From Microbacterium sp. ProA8 (GTDB lineage Bacteria > Actinomycetota > Actinomycetes > Actinomycetales > Microbacteriaceae): DNA of 64,000 nucleotides. Positions 9,994 through 18,604 of the stretch are shown here, piece after piece (position 1 is the stretch's first letter; each line of letters begins with the position of its first letter). Position numbers and translations under genes: made by a program. The DNA lies in NCBI RefSeq assembly GCF_039905635.1, contig NZ_CP157000.1, positions 4,092,001 through 4,156,000 on the forward strand, in the 5' to 3' direction. The notes under the pieces are model-generated. The model was given only the letters and a program-made list of their open reading frames with translations, ran no database searches and was not told where the DNA came from.

Positions 9994-10035
9994 ATGAAGA
10001 TGCTCATGGATGCCGAGTGCGAGGTCTCGGCATGA
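9994..10035 (+). CDS. Possible 13-residue leader peptide
   Basis: A short frame beginning ATG AAG ATG CTC ATG encodes MKMLMDAECEVSA and ends with a TGA that overlaps the ATG of the ABC ATPase (ATGA at 10032-10035). The Shine-Dalgarno of the ATPase (GAGG) lies inside it. This layout permits translational coupling, but there is no strong ribosome site before it and it could be chance. Confidence 0.3.
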   Translation: MKMLMDAECEVSA

Positions 10036-10751
10036 CGCGCGCAGCGATCGAGGTGACGGGCCTCAGCAAGCACCTCGGCGCTATCCACGCGGTGACCGAC
10101 GCGAGCTTCACAGTTCACGCGGGACGCGTGACCGGCTTCCTCGGGCCGAACGGGGCCGGCAAATCCACGACCCTGCGCATGCTGCTGGGTCTCATCCGCC
10201 CGGATGCCGGAACCGCCCTCATCGACGGGCAGCGGTATCGCGACCTCGCTGCCCCGGTCCGCACCGTCGGCGCCGTGCTCGACATCGCCTCCGCGCACCC
10301 CCGGATGACCGCGTCCGCGCACCTGCGCACGATGGCTGCGCTCGCGGGCCTGCCCGGCGAGCGGGTCGACGCGGCGCTGGCCGCCGTCGGCGCCGAGGAC
10401 TTCGCCGGTCGCTGCATCGGCACCTTCTCCACCGGCATGCGGCAGCGGCTGTCGCTCGCGACGGCGCTGCTCGGCGAGCCGCGGATCCTGGTGCTGGACG
10501 AGCCTTCCAACGGCCTCGACCCCGCGGGGGTCGTGTGGCTGCGCGGATTCCTGCGACAGTTCGCCGCCGACGGCGGTGCGGTCCTGATCTCGAGCCACCT
10601 TCTCAACGACCTCGAGCACAGCATCGACGACGTGGTGCTCATCGACCGGGGTCGGATCACGTGGACGGGTCCACTCGCCGAGGTCCTCACCGACCGGCCC
10701 TCCCTCGAAGCGGCATTCCTTCATCTCACGCAGGAAGGCGCGCAGCGATGA
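10032..10751 (+). CDS. ABC transporter ATP-binding protein
   Basis: A 239-residue ATPase with Walker A GPNGAGKST, signature FSTGMRQRLSLA, Walker B ILVLDEPSNGLDP and switch ISSHLL. It is a DrrA/BcrA/CcmA-type subunit of an ABC-2 exporter. The ATG at 10032 is preferred to the upstream frame at 9945 because the conserved beta strand IEVTGLSK begins five residues later and GAGG lies upstream. It overlaps the permease gene by four bases. Control by the divergent HTH regulator is likely. The substrate is unknown. Confidence 0.92.
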   Translation: MTRAAIEVTGLSKHLGAIHAVTDASFTVHAGRVTGFLGPNGAGKSTTLRMLLGLIRPDAGTALIDGQRYRDLAAPVRTVGAVLDIASAHPRMTASAHLRTMAALAGLPGERVDAALAAVGAEDFAGRCIGTFSTGMRQRLSLATALLGEPRILVLDEPSNGLDPAGVVWLRGFLRQFAADGGAVLISSHLLNDLEHSIDDVVLIDRGRITWTGPLAEVLTDRPSLEAAFLHLTQEGAQR

Positions 10752-11539
10752 ACGCGATCCACGGCGAGCTCATCCGCCTCCTCGCGACCCGGCTCCCGCT
10801 GTGGACGCTCCTGGCCGCCGCCTGCACCGGCAGCATCACCGGACTCCTGGCCCTGATCGGACCCGAGAACTCGACGACGCCCATGCCCGGCATCGACACC
10901 ACCCAGGGCGCCGGCCTCGTGGTCGGGCTCGGTGCCCTGATGCTGTTCGTGCCCGCGCTCATCGGCACCGTCGCGATCACCAGCGAATACCGGCACCGCA
11001 CGATCGGCACCACGTTCCTCGCCGTCCCGCGACGCGGGCGCGTCCTGGGCGCGAAGCTCGCGGTGTACACGGTGCTCGGCCTGCTCTACGGCGTCGTCGC
11101 GTCGGTCACGGCGGGCCTGACCCTGATCGGCGCCGCCGCCCTGCGCGGCGTGACCCTCGGGCTCACCACCGAGCAGCTCGTGGTCATGCTCGGGCAGCTC
11201 GCCGTGGCATCCGCCGTCTATATGGTGCTGGGAGTTGGCATCGGCGCGCTCGCCCGCCACCAGCTCCTCGCGATCGGGATCGTGCTCGGGTACTTCTACT
11301 TCCTCGAGCACGTGCTCATGCTGATCCCCGGTGTCAACGCGCTCTACCCGTACCTTCCGGGCGGGGCCACCGCGTCGCTCACGCGCTTCACGTTCCTCAC
11401 CGACGCCATCGCGGAGCAGACCTCGCTCACCGCGGCGCCGGTCGCCTCGCCCCTCATGGGGGCGGCGATCCTCGTCCTCTACGCGCTGCTCGCGGCCGCC
11501 GCGGCGCTCCTCGCCCCACTGCGCCGGGATCTGCGCTGA
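10748..11539 (+). CDS. ABC-2 type transporter permease
   Basis: A 263-residue integral membrane protein with about six hydrophobic segments, for example LPLWTLLAAACTGSITGLLA, VVGLGALMLFVPALIGTVAI and LGLLYGVVASVTAGLTLIG. The motif ITSEYRHRTIGTTFLAVPRR after the second segment is typical of ABC-2 permeases of the bacitracin/antibiotic type. ATGA overlap with the ATPase shows they form one transporter. The gene is followed by a tandem pair of large repeats. Confidence 0.9.
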   Translation: MNAIHGELIRLLATRLPLWTLLAAACTGSITGLLALIGPENSTTPMPGIDTTQGAGLVVGLGALMLFVPALIGTVAITSEYRHRTIGTTFLAVPRRGRVLGAKLAVYTVLGLLYGVVASVTAGLTLIGAAALRGVTLGLTTEQLVVMLGQLAVASAVYMVLGVGIGALARHQLLAIGIVLGYFYFLEHVLMLIPGVNALYPYLPGGATASLTRFTFLTDAIAEQTSLTAAPVASPLMGAAILVLYALLAAAAALLAPLRRDLR

Positions 11540-11559
11540 CCCGGTCCCGTGCGTCGGAT

Positions 11560-11754
11560 GCGTTTCGTCTCGCTTCGCTCGCTCAACGACCGGGAGAGAA
11601 GCTCGGTCGTTGAGCGAGGGAGCGCCAGCGACCGAGACGAAACGCCCCGAGCCGGTCCCGTCGTCGGATGCGTTTCGTCTCGCTTCGCTCGCTCAACGAC
11701 CGGGAGAGAAGCTCGGTCGTTGAGCGAGGGAGCGCAGCGACCGAGACGAAACGC
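11560..11754. repeat. Two tandem copies of a 110-base palindromic element, family A
   Basis: Copies at 11560-11645 and 11670-11754, repeating with a 110-base period that also includes the GGTCCCGT...CGTCGGAT lead-in. Each copy is itself an inverted repeat: GCGTTTCGTCTCGCTTCGCT on the left, AGCGACCGAGACGAAACGC on the right, with TCAACGACCG/CGGTCGTTGA inside. They fill the gap between converging genes and could act as a terminator. The same family recurs at 22297-22540, 43067-43180 and, in frame, in mntH at 23294-23357. Confidence 0.9.
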
Positions 11755-11760
11755 GACGGG

Positions 11761-12873
11761 TCAGCGCCAGACGTCGGCGGCGATGTCGACGACCTCGCGC
11801 ACCTTTGCCCACTGCTCGTCCTCGGTGAGGACGTTGCCCTCCTCGGTCGACGCGAAGCCGCACTGCGGGCTCAGCGCGAGCTGCTCGAGGGGGGCGAACG
11901 CGGATGCCTCGTCGATGCGCTTCTTGACGGCATCCACGTCCTCCAGCTCGCCGCTCTTGGACGTGATCAGGCCGAGCACGACCGTCTTGTCGCCTTCGGG
12001 CAGGAAGCGCAGCGGCTCGAAGCCGCCGGCGCGCTCACTGTCGTACTCGAGGAAGTAGCCGTCGTACGCGGTGTTCCCGAGCAGCTGCTCGGCGACCGGC
12101 TCGTAGCCGCCCGAAGAGATCCACGTCGAGCGGAAGTTGCCGCGGCACACGTGCGTCGTGACGACGAGATCGTCGGGCTTGCCGTCGAGGATGCGGTTGA
12201 GGATGCCCGCGTACCGCTCGGCGATGCCGTCGGTGCGGATGCCGCGCTCCCGCGCCTTCTCGAGCTCGACGTCCGAGCAGAGGTAGGCCCAGGCGGTGTC
12301 GTCGAACTGCAGGTAGCGGGCGCCGGCGTCGTAGAAGGCGGCCACGGCGTCGCGGTACGCCTGGACGAGGTCGTCGACGATGTCGTCGCGGCCGTCGTAC
12401 GCCGCGCCGTCGATGTGCCCCGGCTCGAGCCGGAAGTCGAGCACCGTCGGCGCCGGGATGCTGAACTTCGGCACCGCGCCGGTCGTGCGCTCGAGCAGGC
12501 TCTTGAGCGAGCGGAAGTGGTCGAGGAACGGGTGCGTGTCGCTGAACCCGATCTTGCCGCTGATCTCGAGGCCGCGGGGCCGGGTCTGCACGCCCTGGAA
12601 CTGGATGCCGTGATCGAGCTCGACCACCTCCACACCGTCGAGCAGGCCGAAGAAGTCGAAATGCCACCAGGAGCGGCGGAATTCGCCGTCGGTCGCGAGT
12701 TTCAGGCCCGCGTCGGCCTCGCGCACGACGAGCTCGGCGATCGCGGTCTCTTCCGCGATGCGCAGCGCGTCGGCGTCGATCTGGCCGGAGGCGAAGCGGC
12801 GGCGCGCCTCGGCGAGCTCGGTGGGACGGAGGAAGCTGCCGACGATGTCGGCGCGGAACGGCGGTGTTGACAC
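11761..12873 (-). CDS. Short MetE-like cobalamin-independent methionine synthase family protein
   Basis: A 370-residue protein equal to the catalytic C-terminal half of MetE, like Bacillus YxjG/YxjH. Zinc ligands appear in THVCRGN (His, Cys), FLEYDSERAG (Glu) and SPQCGF (Cys). It would transfer a methyl group to homocysteine or another thiol. The start is placed at the GTG of 12873 (MSTPPFRADIVGSF), since TACCGT at 12881-12886 lies 7 bases upstream; GTG at 12882 is the alternative. The demethylase at 4204-5610 makes methyl-tetrahydrofolate, so this enzyme could be one outlet, but that link is speculative. Confidence 0.83.
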   Translation of the reverse strand: MSTPPFRADIVGSFLRPTELAEARRRFASGQIDADALRIAEETAIAELVVREADAGLKLATDGEFRRSWWHFDFFGLLDGVEVVELDHGIQFQGVQTRPRGLEISGKIGFSDTHPFLDHFRSLKSLLERTTGAVPKFSIPAPTVLDFRLEPGHIDGAAYDGRDDIVDDLVQAYRDAVAAFYDAGARYLQFDDTAWAYLCSDVELEKARERGIRTDGIAERYAGILNRILDGKPDDLVVTTHVCRGNFRSTWISSGGYEPVAEQLLGNTAYDGYFLEYDSERAGGFEPLRFLPEGDKTVVLGLITSKSGELEDVDAVKKRIDEASAFAPLEQLALSPQCGFASTEEGNVLTEDEQWAKVREVVDIAADVWR

Positions 12874-12937
12874 CCTTGCCACGGTAGTCGATGCCTTCCC
12901 CCGTAGGGAAACCCCCCGTCACGGAAAGACGCCCGCG

Positions 12938-13855
12938 TCAGAACACGTACTCCATGAGGTCCGTGCCGAGGATGCGGAACGCGTCGTGGACGCGGAGGCG
13001 GTGCGAGATCGACAGGTCGTCGAAGCAGACGATGAGCGCGTACGACACCCCGGCTCGAGGACCTGCCAGCACCCCGGCTTCGACCCGGACGCCGGCATCC
13101 CGGCCCGTCTTGTTGATGAAGAGCAGCCCGTGCTCGTCGTTCTCGTGCGAGAACGGGTCGAGACCGGTGGCGGATGCCACGAGCGACAGGTCGTGGTTGA
13201 GGCTCAGCCACTCGGCCACCTGGGCGCTCACGCTCGGTGAGACGACCTGCGAGTTGACCAGGGCGGCGAACACCTCGGCGAGCTCGCGGGCGGAGCCGAG
13301 GGCGAAGTGCGGGGCGTCGTCGGGCCCGCGCTCGTCGCGGAAGCGATCGAGCAGCGCCGAGCGCGAGAGCCCCAGGTCTTCGATGCGGGCGCGCACCGCC
13401 GGGAGGCCCACGCGCTTGAGCAGCGCGTTCGCCGCCATCGCGTCGCCCGTCGACGCGGTGAGCACCGCGAGGTCGGACAGCGGCAGGGCGGGCGCCTTGA
13501 GGTGCTGCCACACGCCCCCGACGCCCACCGGCTCGAGGTGCGCGCGGTCGATGATCTCGAGCGGCTCGAGCCGCCCCGCCTCGAAGGCGGCCGCCACCTC
13601 GACGAGCAGCGGCACCACGCCGAGGCCCGCGACCGGCAGGGTGACGAAGTCGTCGCCGGACAGCACCGACGTGCCGCGGTCGAGATCGGTGATGCGCACC
13701 GAGATCTTGGCCCCCGACGCGGCGAGGTCGTCGAGCGCCTTCAGCGTCGACGTGAATGATCGACGGCCGGCAGCTGCCCTCTTCGGCAGCCGCCGTCCTG
13801 TGCTCCGTCGCGCCCCCCGCAGCGACTCGGCATCCTTTCTGGGCTCGATGCCCAC
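12938..13855 (-). CDS. Beta-lactamase-fold protein lacking the catalytic serine
   Basis: A 305-residue protein related to class A beta-lactamase-like hydrolases: VAAAFEAGRLEPLEIIDR, ANALLKRVGL, FALGSARELAEVF and the KTG box (INKTGRDAGVRVEAGVLAGP, Lys about 249) align in order. The SxxK position reads GLGV (residues about 77-80), so both nucleophile and general base are gone. The SDN box is replaced by TGDAMAAN. There is no signal peptide. The GTG start at 13855 has GAGAGGGA upstream and keeps the gene clear of the M13 gene; the frame to 13957 would overlap it. Binding or regulation rather than hydrolysis is the likely job. Confidence 0.75.
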   Translation of the reverse strand: MGIEPRKDAESLRGARRSTGRRLPKRAAAGRRSFTSTLKALDDLAASGAKISVRITDLDRGTSVLSGDDFVTLPVAGLGVVPLLVEVAAAFEAGRLEPLEIIDRAHLEPVGVGGVWQHLKAPALPLSDLAVLTASTGDAMAANALLKRVGLPAVRARIEDLGLSRSALLDRFRDERGPDDAPHFALGSARELAEVFAALVNSQVVSPSVSAQVAEWLSLNHDLSLVASATGLDPFSHENDEHGLLFINKTGRDAGVRVEAGVLAGPRAGVSYALIVCFDDLSISHRLRVHDAFRILGTDLMEYVF

Positions 13856-13913
13856 GGAGTTTCCCTCTCGTTCTCGATAGTGCGGGGTGAACGGGCCGCA
13901 TGCGGCCCGCATG

Positions 13914-15911
13914 TCACCAGATGGTGACGCGCTGGTCCTGATCGAGCCAGAGTGCATCCGACTCCGTCACACCGAAGGCATCGTAGAACGCGTCGATGTT
14001 GCGGACGATCTGATTGCACCGGAACTCGTTGGGCGAGTGCGGGTCGATCGTGAGCAGACGGATGGTCTCGGCATCCCGCCCCTTCTGCTGCCAGATCTGT
14101 CCCCAGCTCAGGAGCAGGCGCTGGATGCCGGTGAACCCGTCGATCTCGGGCGCCTGGGCGGGCTGACCGTCCCCGTCCGTACCGAGCGACAGGGCGTAGG
14201 CCCTGATCGCGATGCCGAGACCGCCCAGATCGCCGATGTTCTCGCCGATCGTGAGCGCGCCGTTGACATGGTTCTCGGGGGCGAGCCGCTCGCCCTCCAC
14301 GCCCCGGGGCACGAGCGCGTCGTACTGCGCGATGAGGTTCTTGGTGCGCTCGTCGAAGGCGGCGCGGTCGTCGTCGGTCCACCAGTCCTGCAGCAGCCCG
14401 TCGCCGTCGAAGCGGCTGCCCTGGTCGTCGAAGCCGTGGCCGATCTCGTGGCCGATGACCGCGCCGATGCCGCCGTAGTTCGCGGCCGCGTCGCGCTCGG
14501 CGTCGAAGAAGGGGTACTGCAGGATCGCCGCGGGGAACACGATCTCGTTCATCAGCGGGTTGTAGTACGCGTTGACGGTCTGCGGCGTCATGAACCACTC
14601 GTCGCGGTCGATCGGCTGACCGATCTTGGCGAGCTGGCGGTCGTGCTCCCACACATGCGCGCGGCGGACGTTGCCGACGAGGTCCCCGGCGTCGATCTCG
14701 AGGGTCGAGTAGTCCTTCCACTTCACCGGGTACGCGATCTTCGGGGTGAAGGAGTCGAGCTTCGCGAGCGCGCGCTCGCGGGTCTCGGCGGTCATCCACT
14801 CGAGATCGGCGATCGACTGCCGGTACGCCTCGATGAGGTTGGCGACCAGCTCGTCCATCGCGACCTTCGAGGCCGGCGGGAAGTGCCGCTCGACGTAGAC
14901 GTGGCCGATCGCCTCGCCCAGCGCCGCCTCGGTGAGGCTGACGCCCCGCTTCCAGCGCTCGCGGTTCACGGGGACGCCGGTGAGCTGCGTGCCGTAGAAC
15001 CCGAAGTTCTCGGCGACGAACTCGTCCGACAGGAACGGCGCCGCGGAGTGGACGACGGCGAAGCGCAGCCACGCCTTCCAGTCCTCGAGGCGCTCCTCCA
15101 CGAGCAGCGTGCCGAGGCCCTCGAAGAAGCTCGGCTGGTAGACGTTGATCTCGGCGAACGCGTCGGCGTGCTCTGCCGCCGCGCCCTCGCGCCACGGCGT
15201 GAGGTCGACGCCCACGAGCGCCTGCACCTCGTCCCAGGTCTTGAGGTTGTACGTCTTGACCGCGTCGCGACTCGCGACGTTGTCCCAGTGGTGCGTGGCG
15301 AGCTCGGTCTCGATCGTCACGATGCGGTCGGCGGATGCCTCGGCCTCGGCGACGCCCGCGAGCTCCAGGATGCGCTGCACATGCGCACGGAACGCGATGC
15401 GCGTCTCCTGGAAGTTGTCGAGACGGTAGTAGCTCTCGTCGGGAAGCGACAGCCCGCCCTGGATGAAGAACGGCACGTAGCGCTGCGGGTTGCCCGGGTC
15501 GGGCTCGATGTAGAGGTGGATGAGCGCCGCGATGCCCTCGCGCTCGAACTCCCCGATGGTGCGGAGGAACCCGGGGATGTCGGTGATCGCCTCGACGCGT
15601 GCCAGAACGTCCGCGAGGGGCGCCGCACCCTGCTGCTCGATGCGCTCGGTGTCCATGAAGCTCGTGTAGAGGTCGCCGATCTTGCGCGCCTCGGTGCCGG
15701 GCTCGGCCTGCTGCGACTCCTCGACGATCGCGTGCACGTCCTTCTCGGCCTGCTCCGCGATGAGGTGGAAGGAGCCCCACCGCGCCTTGTCCTCCGGGAT
15801 CTCGGTGCGATCCAGCCACGCGCCGTTGACGTGGCGGAAGAGGTCGTCCTGAGGGCGGATCTCGGCGCTGAGTTCCTCGAGCGCGAGACCGGAGCGTGGG
15901 GCGTCGGTCAT
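13914..15911 (-). CDS. M13 family zinc metallopeptidase (PepO/neprilysin-like)
   Basis: A 665-residue M13 peptidase. The zinc motif is GHEIGHGFDD (His488, Glu489, His492), the third ligand lies in ENIGDLGG, and the substrate motif NAYYNPLMNEIVFPAAIL and C-terminal RCNQIVRNIDAFYDAFGV are typical. No signal peptide or membrane anchor is seen, so it is predicted to be cytoplasmic, like other actinobacterial PepO proteins. The ATG at 15911 follows TACCCT by 7 bases, so a leaderless start is likely. The beta-lactamase-fold gene follows 58 bases downstream on the same strand. Confidence 0.95.
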   Translation of the reverse strand: MTDAPRSGLALEELSAEIRPQDDLFRHVNGAWLDRTEIPEDKARWGSFHLIAEQAEKDVHAIVEESQQAEPGTEARKIGDLYTSFMDTERIEQQGAAPLADVLARVEAITDIPGFLRTIGEFEREGIAALIHLYIEPDPGNPQRYVPFFIQGGLSLPDESYYRLDNFQETRIAFRAHVQRILELAGVAEAEASADRIVTIETELATHHWDNVASRDAVKTYNLKTWDEVQALVGVDLTPWREGAAAEHADAFAEINVYQPSFFEGLGTLLVEERLEDWKAWLRFAVVHSAAPFLSDEFVAENFGFYGTQLTGVPVNRERWKRGVSLTEAALGEAIGHVYVERHFPPASKVAMDELVANLIEAYRQSIADLEWMTAETRERALAKLDSFTPKIAYPVKWKDYSTLEIDAGDLVGNVRRAHVWEHDRQLAKIGQPIDRDEWFMTPQTVNAYYNPLMNEIVFPAAILQYPFFDAERDAAANYGGIGAVIGHEIGHGFDDQGSRFDGDGLLQDWWTDDDRAAFDERTKNLIAQYDALVPRGVEGERLAPENHVNGALTIGENIGDLGGLGIAIRAYALSLGTDGDGQPAQAPEIDGFTGIQRLLLSWGQIWQQKGRDAETIRLLTIDPHSPNEFRCNQIVRNIDAFYDAFGVTESDALWLDQDQRVTIW

Positions 15912-16069
15912 GCGTTCCAGGGTAGTCGTCCCGAGACGGGCGATCCCTCGTGCAGGCCCCGCTGTGGAACCTCTGGGACGCCCGTGACCGCATTGTGATG
16001 TCGACGGATGCCGCAGCACCGTTGTCCGACCGCGCGCCGGGCGTCGGCTGCGCCTTCTAGGCTCTGAGG

Positions 16070-17389
16070 GTGACGACCGACACCCTGAACCGCGACATCC
16101 TGCGGCTCGCGGTGCCGGCGCTCGGCGCCCTGATCGCCGAGCCGCTGTTCCTCATCGTCGACTCGGCGCTGGTCGGCCATCTCGGCGTCGAACCGCTCGC
16201 GGGTCTCGGCATCGCGTCGGCGGTGCTGCAGACCATCGTCGGGCTGATGGTGTTCCTCGCCTACTCGACCACACCGGCCGTCGCCCGGCGCTTCGGCGCC
16301 GGCGACCCCTCGCGCGCGGTGTCCGTCGGCATCGACGGCATGTGGCTCGCACTCGGCCTCGGCGCCGTGCTGGCCCTCGTCGGCTATGTGGCGACGCCGT
16401 TCCTCGTCGGCCTCTTCGGCGCGACGCCCGAGGTCGCGGAGCAGGCCGAGATCTACCTCGGCATCTCGATGTGGGGTCTGCCCGCGATGCTGGTCGTGTT
16501 CGCCGCGACCGGCCTCCTCCGCGGCATGCAGGACACCGTGACGCCGCTGTGGATCGCAGGGCTCGGCTTCGGCGCGAACGCCCTCCTCAACTGGGCGTTC
16601 ATCTACGGCTTCGGGTGGGGCATCGCAGGCTCCGCGGTCGGCACGGTCGTCGCGCAATGGGGCATGGTCGCTGCGTACGCGCTCGTCGTGGGCCGGCTCG
16701 CGCGGCGGCACGAGGCATCCATCCGCCCCCAGCGAGAAGGCGTGCGCGGTTCGGCACGATCGGGCGGCTGGCTGTTCCTGCGCACGGTCTCACTCCGGGT
16801 CGCGCTGCTCGCGACGGTGGCCGTGGCCACCGGCCTCGGCACGGTCGAGCTGGCCGGCTGGCAGGTGGCGTTCACGATCTTCTCGACCGCGGCATTCGCG
16901 CTCGACGCACTCGCGATCGCCGCCCAGGCGCTCATCGGCAAGGGACTCGGCGCCGAGGACCGCCGGCTCGTGCACCGCGTGCTCGGCCGCACGGTCGCGT
17001 GGGGCGCGTGGTTCGGCGTGATCACCGGGGCGCTGATCGGCGCGCTCTCGGGGGTGATCGGCCTGCTGTTCACCGGCGACCCGGGCATCGCGACGCTGGT
17101 GCAGCCCGCACTCATCGTGCTCGCGATCGCGCAGCCGCTGTGCGGCATCGTGTTCGTGCTGGACGGCGTGCTCATCGGCGCGGGCGACGCGAAGTACCTC
17201 GCGATCGCCGGCATCCTCAACCTCGTGCCGTACCTGCCGGCGCTGGTGCTCGTCGCCGTGCTGCAGCCCGTGGGTGCCGCCGGGCTCGCGTGGCTGGCGG
17301 TCGCCTTCTTCGGCGTCTACATGCTGGCGCGGCTCGCGACGCTCGGCTGGCGCGTCCGCGGCGCGGCCTGGATGTCCGTCCCCGCCTGA
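16070..17389 (+). CDS. MATE family efflux transporter
   Basis: A 439-residue protein with about twelve membrane segments and the MATE/DinF pattern: LRLAVPALGALIAEPLFLIV at the N-terminus and repeat-half homology around FLRTVSLRVALLATVAVATG. Such proteins export cationic drugs or other small compounds using sodium or proton gradients. The GTG start lies 6 bases after TAGGCT (16058-16063), a leaderless arrangement, and the gene is divergent from the M13 peptidase. The substrate is unknown. Confidence 0.9.
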   Translation: MTTDTLNRDILRLAVPALGALIAEPLFLIVDSALVGHLGVEPLAGLGIASAVLQTIVGLMVFLAYSTTPAVARRFGAGDPSRAVSVGIDGMWLALGLGAVLALVGYVATPFLVGLFGATPEVAEQAEIYLGISMWGLPAMLVVFAATGLLRGMQDTVTPLWIAGLGFGANALLNWAFIYGFGWGIAGSAVGTVVAQWGMVAAYALVVGRLARRHEASIRPQREGVRGSARSGGWLFLRTVSLRVALLATVAVATGLGTVELAGWQVAFTIFSTAAFALDALAIAAQALIGKGLGAEDRRLVHRVLGRTVAWGAWFGVITGALIGALSGVIGLLFTGDPGIATLVQPALIVLAIAQPLCGIVFVLDGVLIGAGDAKYLAIAGILNLVPYLPALVLVAVLQPVGAAGLAWLAVAFFGVYMLARLATLGWRVRGAAWMSVPA

Positions 17390-17542
17390 CGCCGAGCCCT
17401 TCGCGGCGCGGCACCCTCAGGGCCGGCTCCGTCCCGCCCGTGCGGCACGCACCGCACGACCCTCGCCGAGGGCGTATCAGCGCCGCCCCGGGCCACTCCT
17501 TGCTCGCATGGCGCGCATTCGGCGGCGCCGGAAGGAGCACCC

Positions 17543-18604
17543 ATGTCGGGCACCGGAACCTTCGCGTTCACCGTTCACCCCCGCGCCCGCCTGCGCGAAG
17601 ACCTCGCGCGCGCCTGGCGGCCGCTGGGACTCGTTCCCGAGCGCGTCTACGACACCGCGCTGCGGCGCCTGCCGCTGGCCCCGGTGACGATGGCGAGCGT
17701 GCAGATCGGCGGCGAGCGCGTCGGCCACGTCGTGCTGGTGCCGTTCGGTGCACGCCACCTCCTGTCGAACGTCGAAGAGGGCCGCCGCCGCGTCAGCCGC
17801 GCGGTGGATCGCGCCGCGGCGCTCGGCGCCGACGTCGTGGGCCTCGGCGCCCTGACCGCGACGGTGACGGCGGGCGGCATCACGCTGCGCGAGCGCACCG
17901 ACATCGCGGTGACGAACGGCAACGCGTTCACCGCGGCGATCGTCGAGGACCAGATCCGGATGCTGCTTCCCCACGTCTCGTCGAAGACCTCGCGGCCGCA
18001 CGTGGCCATCGTGGGCGCGACGGGCAGCGTGGGCACCGCTGTCACGAGGCTCCTCGCCCGGGACTCCGCCGGCGCCCGTCTGACGCTCATCGCGCGGACC
18101 GCTCCGCGCCTGGAAGCGCTCGCCGCGAGTGTCGCCGGCGACGTCGACGTCGCGACCGCCCAGAGCATCGACGCGGTCGGCGACGCGGACCTCGTGGTGC
18201 TGCTGACGGCGTCCGCCGACACGCTGCTCGGGCCCGAGCATCTGGCGCCCGGCGCCGTCGTGCTCGACGCCACGCAGCCCCGGAACACGTCTCCCGGGCT
18301 CGCGGCCGCGCGGCCCGACGTGCTCGTCGTCGACGGGGGCATCGTCTCCATCCCGACCCTCCGTCTCGTCGGCGGCGAGATCGGCCTGCCCGACGGTCGC
18401 TCGTACGCCTGCTTCGCCGAGACCGCGATCCTCGCCTTGTCGGGGCACACCGGTCACTTCTCGCTCGGCAACCCGACGCTCGACCAGGTCGACGCCATCC
18501 GCGAGCGCGCGCGGGGGCTCGGCCACCTCGGGTTCCGCGCCGCCGACCCGACCAGCTTCGGCAGGCCGGTCACGTTCGAGTCGCGTGCGGCGGTGATCGC
18601 ATGA
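17543..18604 (+). CDS. Long-chain acyl-ACP reductase (AAR)-like protein
   Basis: A 353-residue protein that matches the cyanobacterial fatty acyl-ACP reductase along its length: GLGALTATVTAGG, VTNGNAFTAA, NADPH-binding VAIVGATGSVGTAVTRLL, VVDGGIVSIP, and SYACFAETAIL with Cys290 at the position of the catalytic cysteine that forms the acyl-thioester. In cyanobacteria the enzyme makes fatty aldehydes for alkane synthesis; no aldehyde-deformylating oxygenase gene is in this window. GGAAGGAG precedes the ATG. The stop overlaps the ATG of the next flavoprotein gene, so the two probably work together. Shikimate-dehydrogenase-like annotation would miss this relationship. Confidence 0.75.
   Translation: MSGTGTFAFTVHPRARLREDLARAWRPLGLVPERVYDTALRRLPLAPVTMASVQIGGERVGHVVLVPFGARHLLSNVEEGRRRVSRAVDRAAALGADVVGLGALTATVTAGGITLRERTDIAVTNGNAFTAAIVEDQIRMLLPHVSSKTSRPHVAIVGATGSVGTAVTRLLARDSAGARLTLIARTAPRLEALAASVAGDVDVATAQSIDAVGDADLVVLLTASADTLLGPEHLAPGAVVLDATQPRNTSPGLAAARPDVLVVDGGIVSIPTLRLVGGEIGLPDGRSYACFAETAILALSGHTGHFSLGNPTLDQVDAIRERARGLGHLGFRAADPTSFGRPVTFESRAAVIA

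Noticed and set aside
9945..10031. N-terminal extension of the ABC ATPase from 9945
   Set aside because: It would run through the operator palindrome, and the conserved ATPase fold begins right after the ATG at 10032.
11549..12058. Protein frames over the repeat pair after the ABC operon
   Set aside because: They repeat the translated palindrome (RFVSLRSLNDRERSS) and have no independent support.
12883..12937. SAM or cobalamin riboswitch before the MetE-like gene
   Set aside because: The gap is only about 60 bases and contains none of the conserved riboswitch cores.
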